From CAVVJA01 sp963801715 (GTDB lineage Bacteria > Actinomycetota > Actinomycetes > Mycobacteriales > Jatrophihabitantaceae): a stretch of 64,000 bases of DNA. The stretch covers positions 248,001 through 312,000 of the forward strand of contig CAWDGB010000002.1 of assembly GCA_963801715.1 (NCBI GenBank), written 5' to 3'. Shown here piece by piece: positions 1 through 7,886 of this stretch. The notes beneath the pieces were generated by a model. It ran no database searches. It was not told where the DNA came from and worked only from the letters and a program-made list of their open reading frames with translations. Within the stretch, counting starts at the first letter, position 1. Each line of letters opens with the position of its first letter. The translations under genes were made by a program, and so were the position numbers.

Positions 1-22
1 GGCCACATCGACGAACTGGATC

Positions 23-1207
23 TCACGCGAAGGCACCGACACCGGTGATATCTCTTCCCACTATGAGGGTCTGAATGGTCTCGGTGCCTTCGTAGGTGTG
101 CAGCGCCTCGATGTCGGCCATATGCCGTATGACGTGGAAGTCGAGGAGTATGCCGTTACCGCCGAGCAGATCGCGCGCCTCGGCCACAACCTGGCGGGCC
201 TTGCGAGTGTTGTTCATCTTCGCGATGGCGGCGATGGTGTCAGTGAGCTTGCCCTCCTCGATCAGCCGGCCGAGCCGAAGGCAGTACAGCTGCATCGAGC
301 ACACCTCGGCGAGCATCTTGACCAGCTTGTCCTGCACGATCTGGAAGCTGACCAGCGGCTTGCCGAACTGCTTACGCTCGCTGCAGTACTGGGCGGCGAT
401 CTCGTATGCGGCAGTGGCATGCCCAAGGGCGCCCCACGCGACTGAATTCCGGGTGCCCGCGAGCACCCGGCCAGTGTCCTTGAAACTGTTCGCGCCGGGC
501 AGCCGGTTTACCTCGTCGACCTGGACGTTGGTCAGTTCGATCTCCGCCTGCCACACCGACCGTAACGAGCCCTTCCCTTCGATCTTGCGGGCAAGATAGC
601 CCGGAGTGCCTTGCTCAACGAGGAAACCTTTTACCTGACGGTCCGCCACATCGCGGGCCCAAACGACGATAACGTCGGCGATCGAGCCGTTGCCGATCCA
701 CTTCTTGGCGCCGTTGATCGTCCAGGTATCGCCGTCGCGGTGGGCGGTGGTTTCCAGCGCGACCGAGTCCGACCCGTGGGTCGGCTCGGTGAGGGCGAAA
801 GCGCCGATCTTGCCGAGCTGAGCCATTACCGGCAGCCAGCGCTCTTTTTGATCCTCGGAGCCGAGCATCGCAATCGACTGCATGGCCAGTCCAGCCTGCA
901 CTCCGAGGAACGTACCGACGCTACCGTCACCGCGATTGAGTTCCATGTGGATGAGACCGCAGGCGATCGGGCTCATCGGTGGGCAGCCGTAGCCCTCGAT
1001 GCCGTCGCCGACGATCCCCAGCTTGCCGAGCTTCTCCACAAGCGCTCGGGGAAACTCGGCCCGCTCCCAATAGTCGTTGATGACGGGCAGCACTTCGTCG
1101 TCGACGAAATCGCGGGTGGTTCGCCAGTAGGCCCGCTCCTCGGCAGTGAGCTGGTCGGCGATGCGGAAGAAGTCGGTGCCGCGCGAGCGGCCGATCGTCT
1201 CGTACAT
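23..1207 (-). CDS. acyl-CoA dehydrogenase, glutaryl-CoA dehydrogenase-like
   Basis: A 394-residue flavoprotein that should oxidise (and, if a true glutaryl-CoA dehydrogenase, decarboxylate) an acyl-CoA in the cytoplasm, passing electrons to ETF. The order is helical N-domain, then the beta-domain motif ALTEPTHGSD near residue 140, then the C-terminal helical domain. The near-terminal motif HTYEGTETIQ carries the catalytic-base candidate Glu373, in the position used by glutaryl-CoA dehydrogenases. I start at ATG 1207 because AAGGAG lies just upstream; the frame stays open further 5' but that part is low complexity and Arg-rich. It follows the PHA synthase by 11 bp in the same operon, so a role in acyl-CoA supply or breakdown around PHA is inferred. 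Substrate is not proven; other short-chain acyl-CoA dehydrogenases share the fold. Confidence 0.88.
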   Translation of the reverse strand: MYETIGRSRGTDFFRIADQLTAEERAYWRTTRDFVDDEVLPVINDYWERAEFPRALVEKLGKLGIVGDGIEGYGCPPMSPIACGLIHMELNRGDGSVGTFLGVQAGLAMQSIAMLGSEDQKERWLPVMAQLGKIGAFALTEPTHGSDSVALETTAHRDGDTWTINGAKKWIGNGSIADVIVVWARDVADRQVKGFLVEQGTPGYLARKIEGKGSLRSVWQAEIELTNVQVDEVNRLPGANSFKDTGRVLAGTRNSVAWGALGHATAAYEIAAQYCSERKQFGKPLVSFQIVQDKLVKMLAEVCSMQLYCLRLGRLIEEGKLTDTIAAIAKMNNTRKARQVVAEARDLLGGNGILLDFHVIRHMADIEALHTYEGTETIQTLIVGRDITGVGAFA

Positions 1208-1218
1208 CTGCTGCTCCT

Positions 1219-2934
1219 TCAGCTGTCGAAGACGTAGGTGCCGGGCGCCTCGACCAACGGGCGCAGGCCGCCGCCGCCAAGCTGTTCGGGTGCCGGCCGG
1301 GTCGGGCCGCAGCGCTCGGCTAGCCAGGCCGACACGTCGGTCCACCAGGTGCCCTGCCGGGTCTCGGCGGTCATGAGCCACTCGGCCGGGTCGGCGGGAT
1401 TCTCCTTGTTCACCTGGTAGCTGGCCTTGGGGTTGCCCGGCGGATTGACCAGTGCCGCAATGTGTCCACTCGTTGACAGGATGAAACGTGAGCTACCGCC
1501 AAGCAGCTGCGTGGTGTGATAGCAGCTCTGCCACGGAGTGATGTGATCGGCAATGCCGGCCACTATGTAGGTATCGGTGTCGATGCGGGAAAGGTCGATC
1601 GGCACGCCGAGCACGGTGAGCGCCCCGCCCGTCACGAGCTGGTTGTCCATGGCTAGGTCGACGAAGTCGGCATGCAGGCCGGCTGGCATCCGCGTCGTGT
1701 CGGCGTTCCAGAACAGGATGTCGAAGGCGGGCGGCTTCTTGCCCAGCAGGTAGTTGTTGACCCAGTAATTCCAGATCAGGTCGCCCGGACGCAGCCACGC
1801 GAACACCTCGGCGAGTGACCGACCGTCGAGGTAACCGCGGCGTCGGGATGCCGCTTTGGCCGCGTGGGCCAGGCGCCGGTTGCCGAGCGCCGATGCCAGG
1901 CCGGCCCGCGCATTGTCGATCACCGTGACGGCAAGGGCGAAAGCAGCCAGGCGGTCCTGCCGTCCAGTCGCCGCGAGGTAGGCGGCAGCGATACTCGCGA
2001 GGATGCCGCCGGAGCAGACGCCGGTGAGCGCAGTACGGTCGGCTCCCGTCACCCGCTCGACAGCATCGAGCGCGTCGAGGACGGCTTGAACGTAGGTCTC
2101 GAAGTCCCACTGCGCATACCGGGCGTCCGGGTTGCGCCAGGACATCACGAACACCTGCTGGCCCTCACCGACGAGGAACTCGACCAGGCTGCGGTTCGCC
2201 GCCATGTCGAGGGCGTAGTACTTGTTGATCGTCGGAGGCACGATCAGCAGTGGCACCTCGCGCACCTGCTCGGTCTGCGACGTGTACTGGATCAGCTCAA
2301 ACACATCCGTGCGCAGCACGACAGCCCCCGGCGTCGTGGCGATGTTGCGGCCTACCTCGAACGGCGATTGGTCGACCATCTCCGGGATGCGCGGTGGCGA
2401 CGCTAGATCGCGCGCGAACCGGGCGCCGCCGCGGACGAAGTTCAACCCGGCGCTGTCAACGGCTGCCTTGGCCGATGCGGGGTTCACTAGCGGAACGTTG
2501 CTGGGCGAGACGGCCTCGACGAGGTTTTCGGTGAGGAATCGCGTCCGCTGGTCGTCCCGCCAGTCAAGATCTGCATCGGCGACAAGTTCGTCCGCGGTCT
2601 GCGCACCAGCAAGATAAGCCTGGACGATGCGCCGCAGCAGAGGGTTGCGCGTCCATGCCTCGTCGGCGAAGCGACGATCGCGCCTTGAGGGCGCCAGCGT
2701 CGACGTACCGATCGCGATGCGTCCCGTCTCGGCAACGAGAGTACCCAGCCGCCGAGCCGTGGTACGGGGTTTGCGGATCAGTGCGACGCCCAGCTTGGCG
2801 GTCGACAAGTCTGGTGCAAATCGGCGCACCGGCCCGAGCGCCGCGTCGATGAGCAGCGCGTCAAGGGGAGCGGCCTGATCCGCCAGATCGGCCGCCTGTT
2901 CCGGCGTGACCGAAGGAGTCGTCGATGTGGTCAT
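1219..2934 (-). CDS. phaC: poly(3-hydroxyalkanoate) synthase, class I-like
   Basis: Polymerises (R)-3-hydroxyacyl-CoA into storage polyester at the granule surface. The 571-residue length fits the stand-alone class I enzymes. An alpha/beta-hydrolase core is visible with the PHA-synthase box GVCSGG (nucleophile Cys307), the aspartate in GIADHITPW (Asp462) and the histidine in STSGHIAAL (His490), so the whole catalytic triad is present. The N-terminal ~190 residues match the PhaC N-domain pattern. ATG 2934 overlaps the stop of the upstream acyl-CoA ligase by 4 bp (ATGA), pointing to translational coupling. No phaA, phaB or phasin gene is visible nearby, so monomer supply must come from elsewhere or from the acyl-CoA ligase and dehydrogenase in this operon. 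Confidence 0.93.
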   Translation of the reverse strand: MTTSTTPSVTPEQAADLADQAAPLDALLIDAALGPVRRFAPDLSTAKLGVALIRKPRTTARRLGTLVAETGRIAIGTSTLAPSRRDRRFADEAWTRNPLLRRIVQAYLAGAQTADELVADADLDWRDDQRTRFLTENLVEAVSPSNVPLVNPASAKAAVDSAGLNFVRGGARFARDLASPPRIPEMVDQSPFEVGRNIATTPGAVVLRTDVFELIQYTSQTEQVREVPLLIVPPTINKYYALDMAANRSLVEFLVGEGQQVFVMSWRNPDARYAQWDFETYVQAVLDALDAVERVTGADRTALTGVCSGGILASIAAAYLAATGRQDRLAAFALAVTVIDNARAGLASALGNRRLAHAAKAASRRRGYLDGRSLAEVFAWLRPGDLIWNYWVNNYLLGKKPPAFDILFWNADTTRMPAGLHADFVDLAMDNQLVTGGALTVLGVPIDLSRIDTDTYIVAGIADHITPWQSCYHTTQLLGGSSRFILSTSGHIAALVNPPGNPKASYQVNKENPADPAEWLMTAETRQGTWWTDVSAWLAERCGPTRPAPEQLGGGGLRPLVEAPGTYVFDS

Positions 2935-4433
2935 CCAGCAGCCTCCGCATCCGGCACGGTGATCTCGCGCTTGAGAATCTTCCCGGTGGGCCCCTTGGGC
3001 AAGGCGTCGACGATCCACACCCGCCTCGGGTACTTGTACGCGGCGACCTGCGACTTGACGTAGGTGCGCAGCTCGTCCGGCGTCACTGTCGCACCCGGCT
3101 TGAGCACGACTGCCGCGCCGACCTCCTCGCCCAGCTCGGGGTGCGGCATGCCGATGACCGCAGCCTCGGCAATGCCGGGATGCTCATACAGCACTTCCTC
3201 GATCTCCCGCGGGTAGATGTTGTATCCGCCGCGGATGATCAAGTCCTTCTTTCGGTCGACGATGTAGAAGTACCCGTCCTCGTCCACGCGCCCGATGTCG
3301 CCGGTGCGGAACCAGCCGTCAGCCGAGACGGCCTCGGCGGTCGCCTCCGGCTTGTTCCAGTAGCCCTTCATGATGTTGTGGCCGCGGATCGCGATCTCAC
3401 CGACCTCGCCCTGCGGAAGCTCGGCGCCGGACGCGTCAACGACGCGCATCTCCACACCCCGGATCGGCGTGCCGATCGAGCCCGGCTTGCGCTCCCGGTC
3501 CGGGTGGTTGAACGACGCTACCGGCGACGTCTCCGACAGGCCGTATCCCTCGAGCACGATGCAGTCGAACGCGTCCTCGAACTGACGCAGCACCTCGACC
3601 GGCATCGCCGCACCGCCAGACACGCTCAGGCGCAGCGCCGACACGTCGTAGTCTGCGCGGTCCGGCACGTGAAGAAGCGCGCTGAACATGGTCGGGACAC
3701 CAGCGAATATGGTGACCTGTTGGTTGGCCAGCAGCCCCAAGGCCTTAGCCGCGTCGAAGCGCGGCAGCACCGTGAGCGAGGCACCCATCAAGATCGCGGC
3801 GTTGAGTGTGCACGTCTGCCCGAATGAGTGGAACAGCGGCAGCCCGCCGAAGATGACGTCCTCCGGGCCGACCTGGAAGATCTCGGCGGCGACTTCGACG
3901 TTATTGATCAGATTTGAGTGGGTAAGTTCCGCACCCTTGGGCTGCCCCGTCGTGCCGGACGTGTAGAGGATGACCGCCGTGTCGTCGGCCGCGCGGTCGA
4001 CGACCTGCGGCGCCGGAGTCGCGGTCGCAAGCAGGTCCGGGAAGGAGGCCGGGTCGACGAGAATCGATTCGGCGCCACCTTCCTTGGCGCCAATCTCGAC
4101 CTCGGGTGCCGCGACGTGCCAGGCGAAGATCACCGGCGCGCCGGAATCGCCGAGATAATAGGCGACTTCGCGCGCCTTGAGCAGCGGGTTCATCGGAACC
4201 ACCACAGCACCGGCGCGCAGTACTCCGTAGTAGACGGAGGCGAACTCAGGGACGTTGGGCAGCATGATGCCGATGGCTGTCCCCGGCGCGATACCGCGGG
4301 CAGCCAGTAATCCAGCGACGCGAGCGCTCTGGCCGTCGAGTTCGCGGTACCTAGTTGTCTGGTCACCGAGGCGGATCGCGACCCGGTCGGGATTGTCGGC
4401 TGCACTGCGGGCGAGGCTGGCGGCGATGTTCAT
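2931..4433 (-). CDS. AMP-dependent acyl-CoA synthetase (fatty-acid CoA ligase)
   Basis: A 500-residue ANL-superfamily enzyme that adenylates a carboxylic acid and transfers it to CoA. The P-loop-like motif YTSGTTGQPKG lies near residue 160, the adenylate-binding GYGLSET near 300, the hinge region WFRTGDIG near 375, and the C-terminal PTGKILKRE supplies the catalytic lysine near 490. ATG 4433 is preceded by AGGGAC at good spacing. It is the first gene of a three-gene minus-strand operon with phaC and an acyl-CoA dehydrogenase, which suggests activation of medium- or long-chain acids for PHA or for beta-oxidation. The motif set cannot fix chain length. Confidence 0.92.
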   Translation of the reverse strand: MNIAASLARSAADNPDRVAIRLGDQTTRYRELDGQSARVAGLLAARGIAPGTAIGIMLPNVPEFASVYYGVLRAGAVVVPMNPLLKAREVAYYLGDSGAPVIFAWHVAAPEVEIGAKEGGAESILVDPASFPDLLATATPAPQVVDRAADDTAVILYTSGTTGQPKGAELTHSNLINNVEVAAEIFQVGPEDVIFGGLPLFHSFGQTCTLNAAILMGASLTVLPRFDAAKALGLLANQQVTIFAGVPTMFSALLHVPDRADYDVSALRLSVSGGAAMPVEVLRQFEDAFDCIVLEGYGLSETSPVASFNHPDRERKPGSIGTPIRGVEMRVVDASGAELPQGEVGEIAIRGHNIMKGYWNKPEATAEAVSADGWFRTGDIGRVDEDGYFYIVDRKKDLIIRGGYNIYPREIEEVLYEHPGIAEAAVIGMPHPELGEEVGAAVVLKPGATVTPDELRTYVKSQVAAYKYPRRVWIVDALPKGPTGKILKREITVPDAEAAG

Positions 4434-4533
4434 CAGAAGTCCCTAGTACGCGGCGGTCGGGGATGACCTAACTATCGTCGGTCCCGCAAGACCAGCACCA
4501 CGATGGGCGCGAGCACCAATCGCCAGTCGACTA

Positions 4534-4551
4534 GTTGTGCTGGCGCACAAC
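4534..4551. promoter_or_regulatory. palindrome upstream of the acyl-CoA ligase operon
   Basis: Perfect 7-bp arms GTTGTGC and GCACAAC are separated by TGGC, about 100 bp 5' of the acyl-CoA ligase start. Size and position suit a TetR- or GntR-type operator controlling the ligase-phaC-dehydrogenase operon. No regulator gene lies next to it, so the binding protein is unknown. Confidence 0.35.
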
Positions 4552-4846
4552 GACACCGGCCTATGCGCCAAGCCATGACGTCGGCGCAGCCTCTTTGTGC
4601 AGCGGGCCACGCCGGCACGCCGGACACTTGCGTGAATCGTGCCAAATATTTCAGAGCGCGGTCCCGATGGCTTCGTCAACCGCTCGACCTCGCCGAGTTG
4701 CAAGTGGCGCGCGAATGCGCTCGAATGCTTGAGCTCGGCTGATCACGGCGGGCGGTGGGTTTGCCGCTTCGCTGTCATACGCCTGACCGTCCTCGCCCGA
4801 GCTGTCACCCTGGCGTAACCGGGCCGCGTTGGGTGAACAACTAGGA

Positions 4847-4879
4847 GGGTCCCGCGGCGGGAGGGATGCCGCGGGACCC
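4847..4879. terminator. strong GC hairpin, possible terminator
   Basis: A perfect 12-bp stem (GGGTCCCGCGGC and its complement) encloses a 9-nt loop. There is no T-run on either side, as is common in high-GC actinobacteria. It sits about 350 bp past the epoxide hydrolase stop, so it could end minus-strand transcripts from that gene before the ligase region. Confidence 0.45.
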
Positions 4880-5233
4880 AAACGACCAGGGTAGCGGCGC
4901 AATGACAGCTCTGCCACGAGCGCGCTGTCCGGCCGGGATCGCAGTCTCATGCCCTGCACAGCAACGTGGCGACAATTCGGGCGCTACTCGACCACGGACC
5001 CGGTAGCCACGCTTCGTCCGTCAGGCGCGAAGTGCAGGTCAAGATGGCACAGATCCATCAAGGAAGTAACCCAAATCACGTCGGCCTACTGCAGTGACCG
5101 GGTCCTGTCATCCACGGCCGCGTCACGTGCAGTGGCCCGCGTCCGATCCGCTGGGCGTTGGCCGGCTGCTACCGCTGGCGGTTATTGCGGATGGCAAACC
5201 GGGTCGGCTACGGCGCCCCATCAGCGCAGGGTC

Positions 5234-6409
5234 CTAACGATGATCGCCGCGCAGCTGCCGAAAGAACGCTCTCAGGTCAGCAACGAAGAGTTCCGGCTGC
5301 TCCAGGGCGGGAAAGTGGCCTCCGGCCGGCATCTCGTTCCACTGCGTGATGGTGTACAGCCGTTCGGCCCATGATCTGGGGACTCGGCGTACGTCGCGGG
5401 GGTAGATCGCGCACCCAGTGGGCACGTCCACGCGGGACGGCCGAGGTGAGGTCTGTTTCTGCTCGGCCCACTCAGCGTAGAGGCGGGCCGCCGACGCGAT
5501 CGTCTTCGTCACCCAGTAGGTAGTCACGTTCGCAAGCAGCTCATCCTTGGTAAAGCTGTGCTCGACGTCGCCGCCGCAATCACTGAACGAGCGGTACATA
5601 TCCACTAGCCACGCGGCCAACCCGGCCGGCGAGTCATTCATAGCAAACGCCATGGTGTGTGGACGGGTGGTGTTCAGCGGCAGATGGATGACCGTACCCG
5701 CGGCTTGGTGCGCAGCCCAGTCGCTTAGGCCCTGCCGCTCGGTGTCGCTCAGCCCAGATTCGAGATCGTTCGTCTCCGCCGGACTCTCGCCCAGCGGCAT
5801 CGTCAAGTACAACCCGCACACGCCCGAGCCCGCTCCCGACCGAAGAAGATCGGTGGTGATGATGGCGCCCCAATCTCCGCCGGCGGCGCCGTACCGGTGA
5901 TATCCCAGCCGCTGCATCAGCAAGGCAAATGCCGCTGAGATGCGTCGCACGTTCCAGCCCGGACCGACCGTGGGCCCGGAGAATCCGTAGCCCGGGATTG
6001 AGGGGCACACAACGTGGAATGCGTCGGACGCGTCACCGCCGTGCCGCAGCGGGTCGCGCAGCGACTCGATGACTTTCTCGAACTCAAACACGGAGCCTGG
6101 CCAACCATGCACCAGCAGCAGTGGCAGCGCCCCCGCCTCAGGCGACCTGGCGTGAATGGCATGGACGCGTTGCCCGTCCACGTCCATCGCGACCTGCCCA
6201 AACGCATTCAACCGCGCCTCACACGCCCGCCAGTCAAATTCGGTTCGCCAGTACTCGCACAGCCCTTCGAGGTAGCGCCGGCTCGTCCCGTACGACCAGC
6301 CACTGCCCGGGAACTCGTCGAGCCACCGGGTACGGGCCAACCGTGCACGCAGGTCATCCAACTCGTGCTGTGGAACGTGAACCTCGAACGGCGTGACACC
6401 GCCTGCCAC
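5234..6409 (-). CDS. epoxide hydrolase (EHN-domain alpha/beta hydrolase)
   Basis: A 391-residue hydrolase expected to open epoxides to diols in the cytoplasm. The N-terminal ~100 residues have the epoxide-hydrolase N-domain pattern (PFEVHVP, LDDLRARL, TRWLDEFPG). The core follows with the oxyanion motif VHGWPGS near residue 130, the nucleophile motif GGDWGA near 200 (Asp), and the terminal AGGHFPALEQPE carrying the catalytic His. I chose GTG 6409 because AGGAGG sits 6 nt upstream; the open frame continues 32 codons further but is Arg-rich. The gene stands alone on the minus strand. The family also includes juvenile-hormone-type and limonene-like substrates, so the natural substrate is open. 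Confidence 0.9.
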   Translation of the reverse strand: MAGGVTPFEVHVPQHELDDLRARLARTRWLDEFPGSGWSYGTSRRYLEGLCEYWRTEFDWRACEARLNAFGQVAMDVDGQRVHAIHARSPEAGALPLLLVHGWPGSVFEFEKVIESLRDPLRHGGDASDAFHVVCPSIPGYGFSGPTVGPGWNVRRISAAFALLMQRLGYHRYGAAGGDWGAIITTDLLRSGAGSGVCGLYLTMPLGESPAETNDLESGLSDTERQGLSDWAAHQAAGTVIHLPLNTTRPHTMAFAMNDSPAGLAAWLVDMYRSFSDCGGDVEHSFTKDELLANVTTYWVTKTIASAARLYAEWAEQKQTSPRPSRVDVPTGCAIYPRDVRRVPRSWAERLYTITQWNEMPAGGHFPALEQPELFVADLRAFFRQLRGDHR

Positions 6410-6620
6410 GTGTTCCTCCTGCAGCGCTAATCGGGTCGGAGTCCAGGATCTCAGGCGGCGGACCCTTATCCATCGGGGGGCGCGGCAGCGCATGGCAGTG
6501 AGCAAGATCGCTCGAAGCGACCGGGCACGGTGGCCGCGCGGGCGTCGTGATGTCGCGGCCTCAGCCGTCCTCAGGAACCCGGCACAATTCTGTGCGTTGG
6601 ACGCCGATTCTTAGGAGAGC

Positions 6621-7181
6621 CTAGATCGCACGGCGTTCGTTCATGGCGGTGTATGCATCGCCGATGCCGTCGAGGTCGGTGATGTAGTCGAAGACGCGTC
6701 CTGGGTTGATGCGGCCTTCGAGGACGTCAGGAAGCAGTTCGGGGATGTACCGCCGTGCGGGTGAGACTCCGCCGCGCAATCCGATGTTACGAAAGATGAC
6801 GGTGTCGATGGGCACCTGAGCGTCGTGTGGGACGCCGATGGCGCCGACGACCGAGCCGACGCGCGCAATGCCGAAGGCGGTGCTCATCGACTGGCCGGTG
6901 CCGACGCACTCGAGGGCGGCGTCGACGCCGAGGCCGCCGGTGAATTCCAGGATCTTTGCGATGGCTTCATCGCCGCGTTCGGCGAGGATGTCGGTCGCGC
7001 CGAACTCGCAGGCGAGGGTTTGGCGGGTGGGGTTGCGGCTCAGGGCGATGATGCGCTCGGCGCCGAGACGTTTGGCGGCGATGACCGCGCACAGGCCCAC
7101 GGCTCCATCACCGATAACGGCAACGGTGTCGCCCCGCTCGACAGCCGCGCTGACAGCGCTGCTGATCGCTCTCGGCGACAC
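6621..7181 (-). pseudogene. zinc-type alcohol dehydrogenase, N-terminus missing
   Basis: The 186 visible residues are the Rossmann and C-terminal part of a medium-chain dehydrogenase: nucleotide-binding motif VIGDGAVGLCAV, then ALECVGTG, and the family-typical ending AYTAMNERRAI. The whole GroES-like catalytic domain with its zinc ligands, normally about 150 residues, is absent. None of the three minus-strand frames from 7182 to 7320 shows it. The C-terminus also stops a few residues short of the usual end. It cannot be an active oxidoreductase as written. It lies between two other minus-strand genes, at the edge of a strip rich in damaged genes. Confidence 0.75.
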
Positions 7182-7321
7182 CCACGACGCCTCGCCATCC
7201 GGCGATGACCGCGGCAGATCCCAACGTCAGCAACGGAGCCCGGATCGCTTGCTCAGGCCAGGGCAATCCACCAGCAGCAGACCGTGCGGACGCTCCCGTC
7301 GCTACACCGCCTGACACCAGC

Positions 7322-7744
7322 TCACGTGGTCCGACGTTGGCGGTGCCACTCGCTCAATACGGCGGCGAGCTGTTCCTCGCCGAACGCCGCGACCAGGAAA
7401 CCCACCGTTGCCGCGAGCAAGTCGTATTCGTTCGTGGCGTCGATCAGGTTGTCGATAGCTGCCTCGTCGCCACGCAGGTGCGCCTCGAGTAGCGCCACCA
7501 CGTCGGCCTCTTCGACGACCGCCGCCTCGGTCACGCTCTCATCATCGAAGAGACGCTCGACGTACGCATCCTGCTGCACCGGTGTCAGCTCAGTGAGGAA
7601 CCACACGACCCGGGCGTCGCGCTGCTCGCAGAAGTGCGCGCCGACAACCGTGCAGGTCGTCCCCTGCCAGGTGTAGCCGCAGGGTTGGCCGTTCGTGGCG
7701 GCCCGGTTCACATACGCGCGACGCCGCGCGTCGAAGTCGGTCAT
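7322..7744 (-). CDS. conserved-looking hypothetical protein
   Basis: A 140-residue acidic protein that I do not recognise. Its N-terminal third has Cys/His spaced as C-x8-C-x6-H-x-C (CGYTWQG, then CTVVGAHFC), which could bind a metal. The rest is alpha-helical and rich in Asp and Glu, without membrane segments or signal peptide. Codon use fits neighbouring genes, which supports it as real. The ribosome site before the start is weak. It ends just upstream of the truncated dehydrogenase remnant. Confidence 0.6.
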   Translation of the reverse strand: MTDFDARRRAYVNRAATNGQPCGYTWQGTTCTVVGAHFCEQRDARVVWFLTELTPVQQDAYVERLFDDESVTEAAVVEEADVVALLEAHLRGDEAAIDNLIDATNEYDLLAATVGFLVAAFGEEQLAAVLSEWHRQRRTT

Positions 7745-7886
7745 CGACGGATCACCGTCCCGAACGCGAGGTTAGTCTTACTCCGGGTCGGTGAACCAGA
7801 TTGGCTGCGGGACGCTTCGCTCTAGTGGTGATCGTGGCTCCACAGTCACCGAGCTCGCGCCGCACACTCATTTGGCTTACCGCGGA

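Larger units (their letters stand above)
4434..5233. other. 800-bp intergenic region with no convincing gene
   Basis: This gap separates the acyl-CoA ligase start from the epoxide hydrolase stop. Short open frames exist on both strands, but they lack ribosome sites, conserved motifs or coherent composition. What it does hold is a small palindrome close to the ligase start (4534-4551) and an isolated perfect 12-bp hairpin (4847-4879), both listed separately. Confidence 0.6.

Noticed and set aside
2925..3827. 300-residue plus-strand ORF opposite the acyl-CoA ligase
   Set aside because: Shadow frame of a strongly conserved ligase on the other strand; Arg/His/Asp-rich composition typical of antisense GC-rich frames.
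4651..4959. 102-residue minus-strand ORF in the ligase-hydrolase gap
   Set aside because: Runs through the perfect hairpin, has no ribosome site, and its composition is unlike the real genes.
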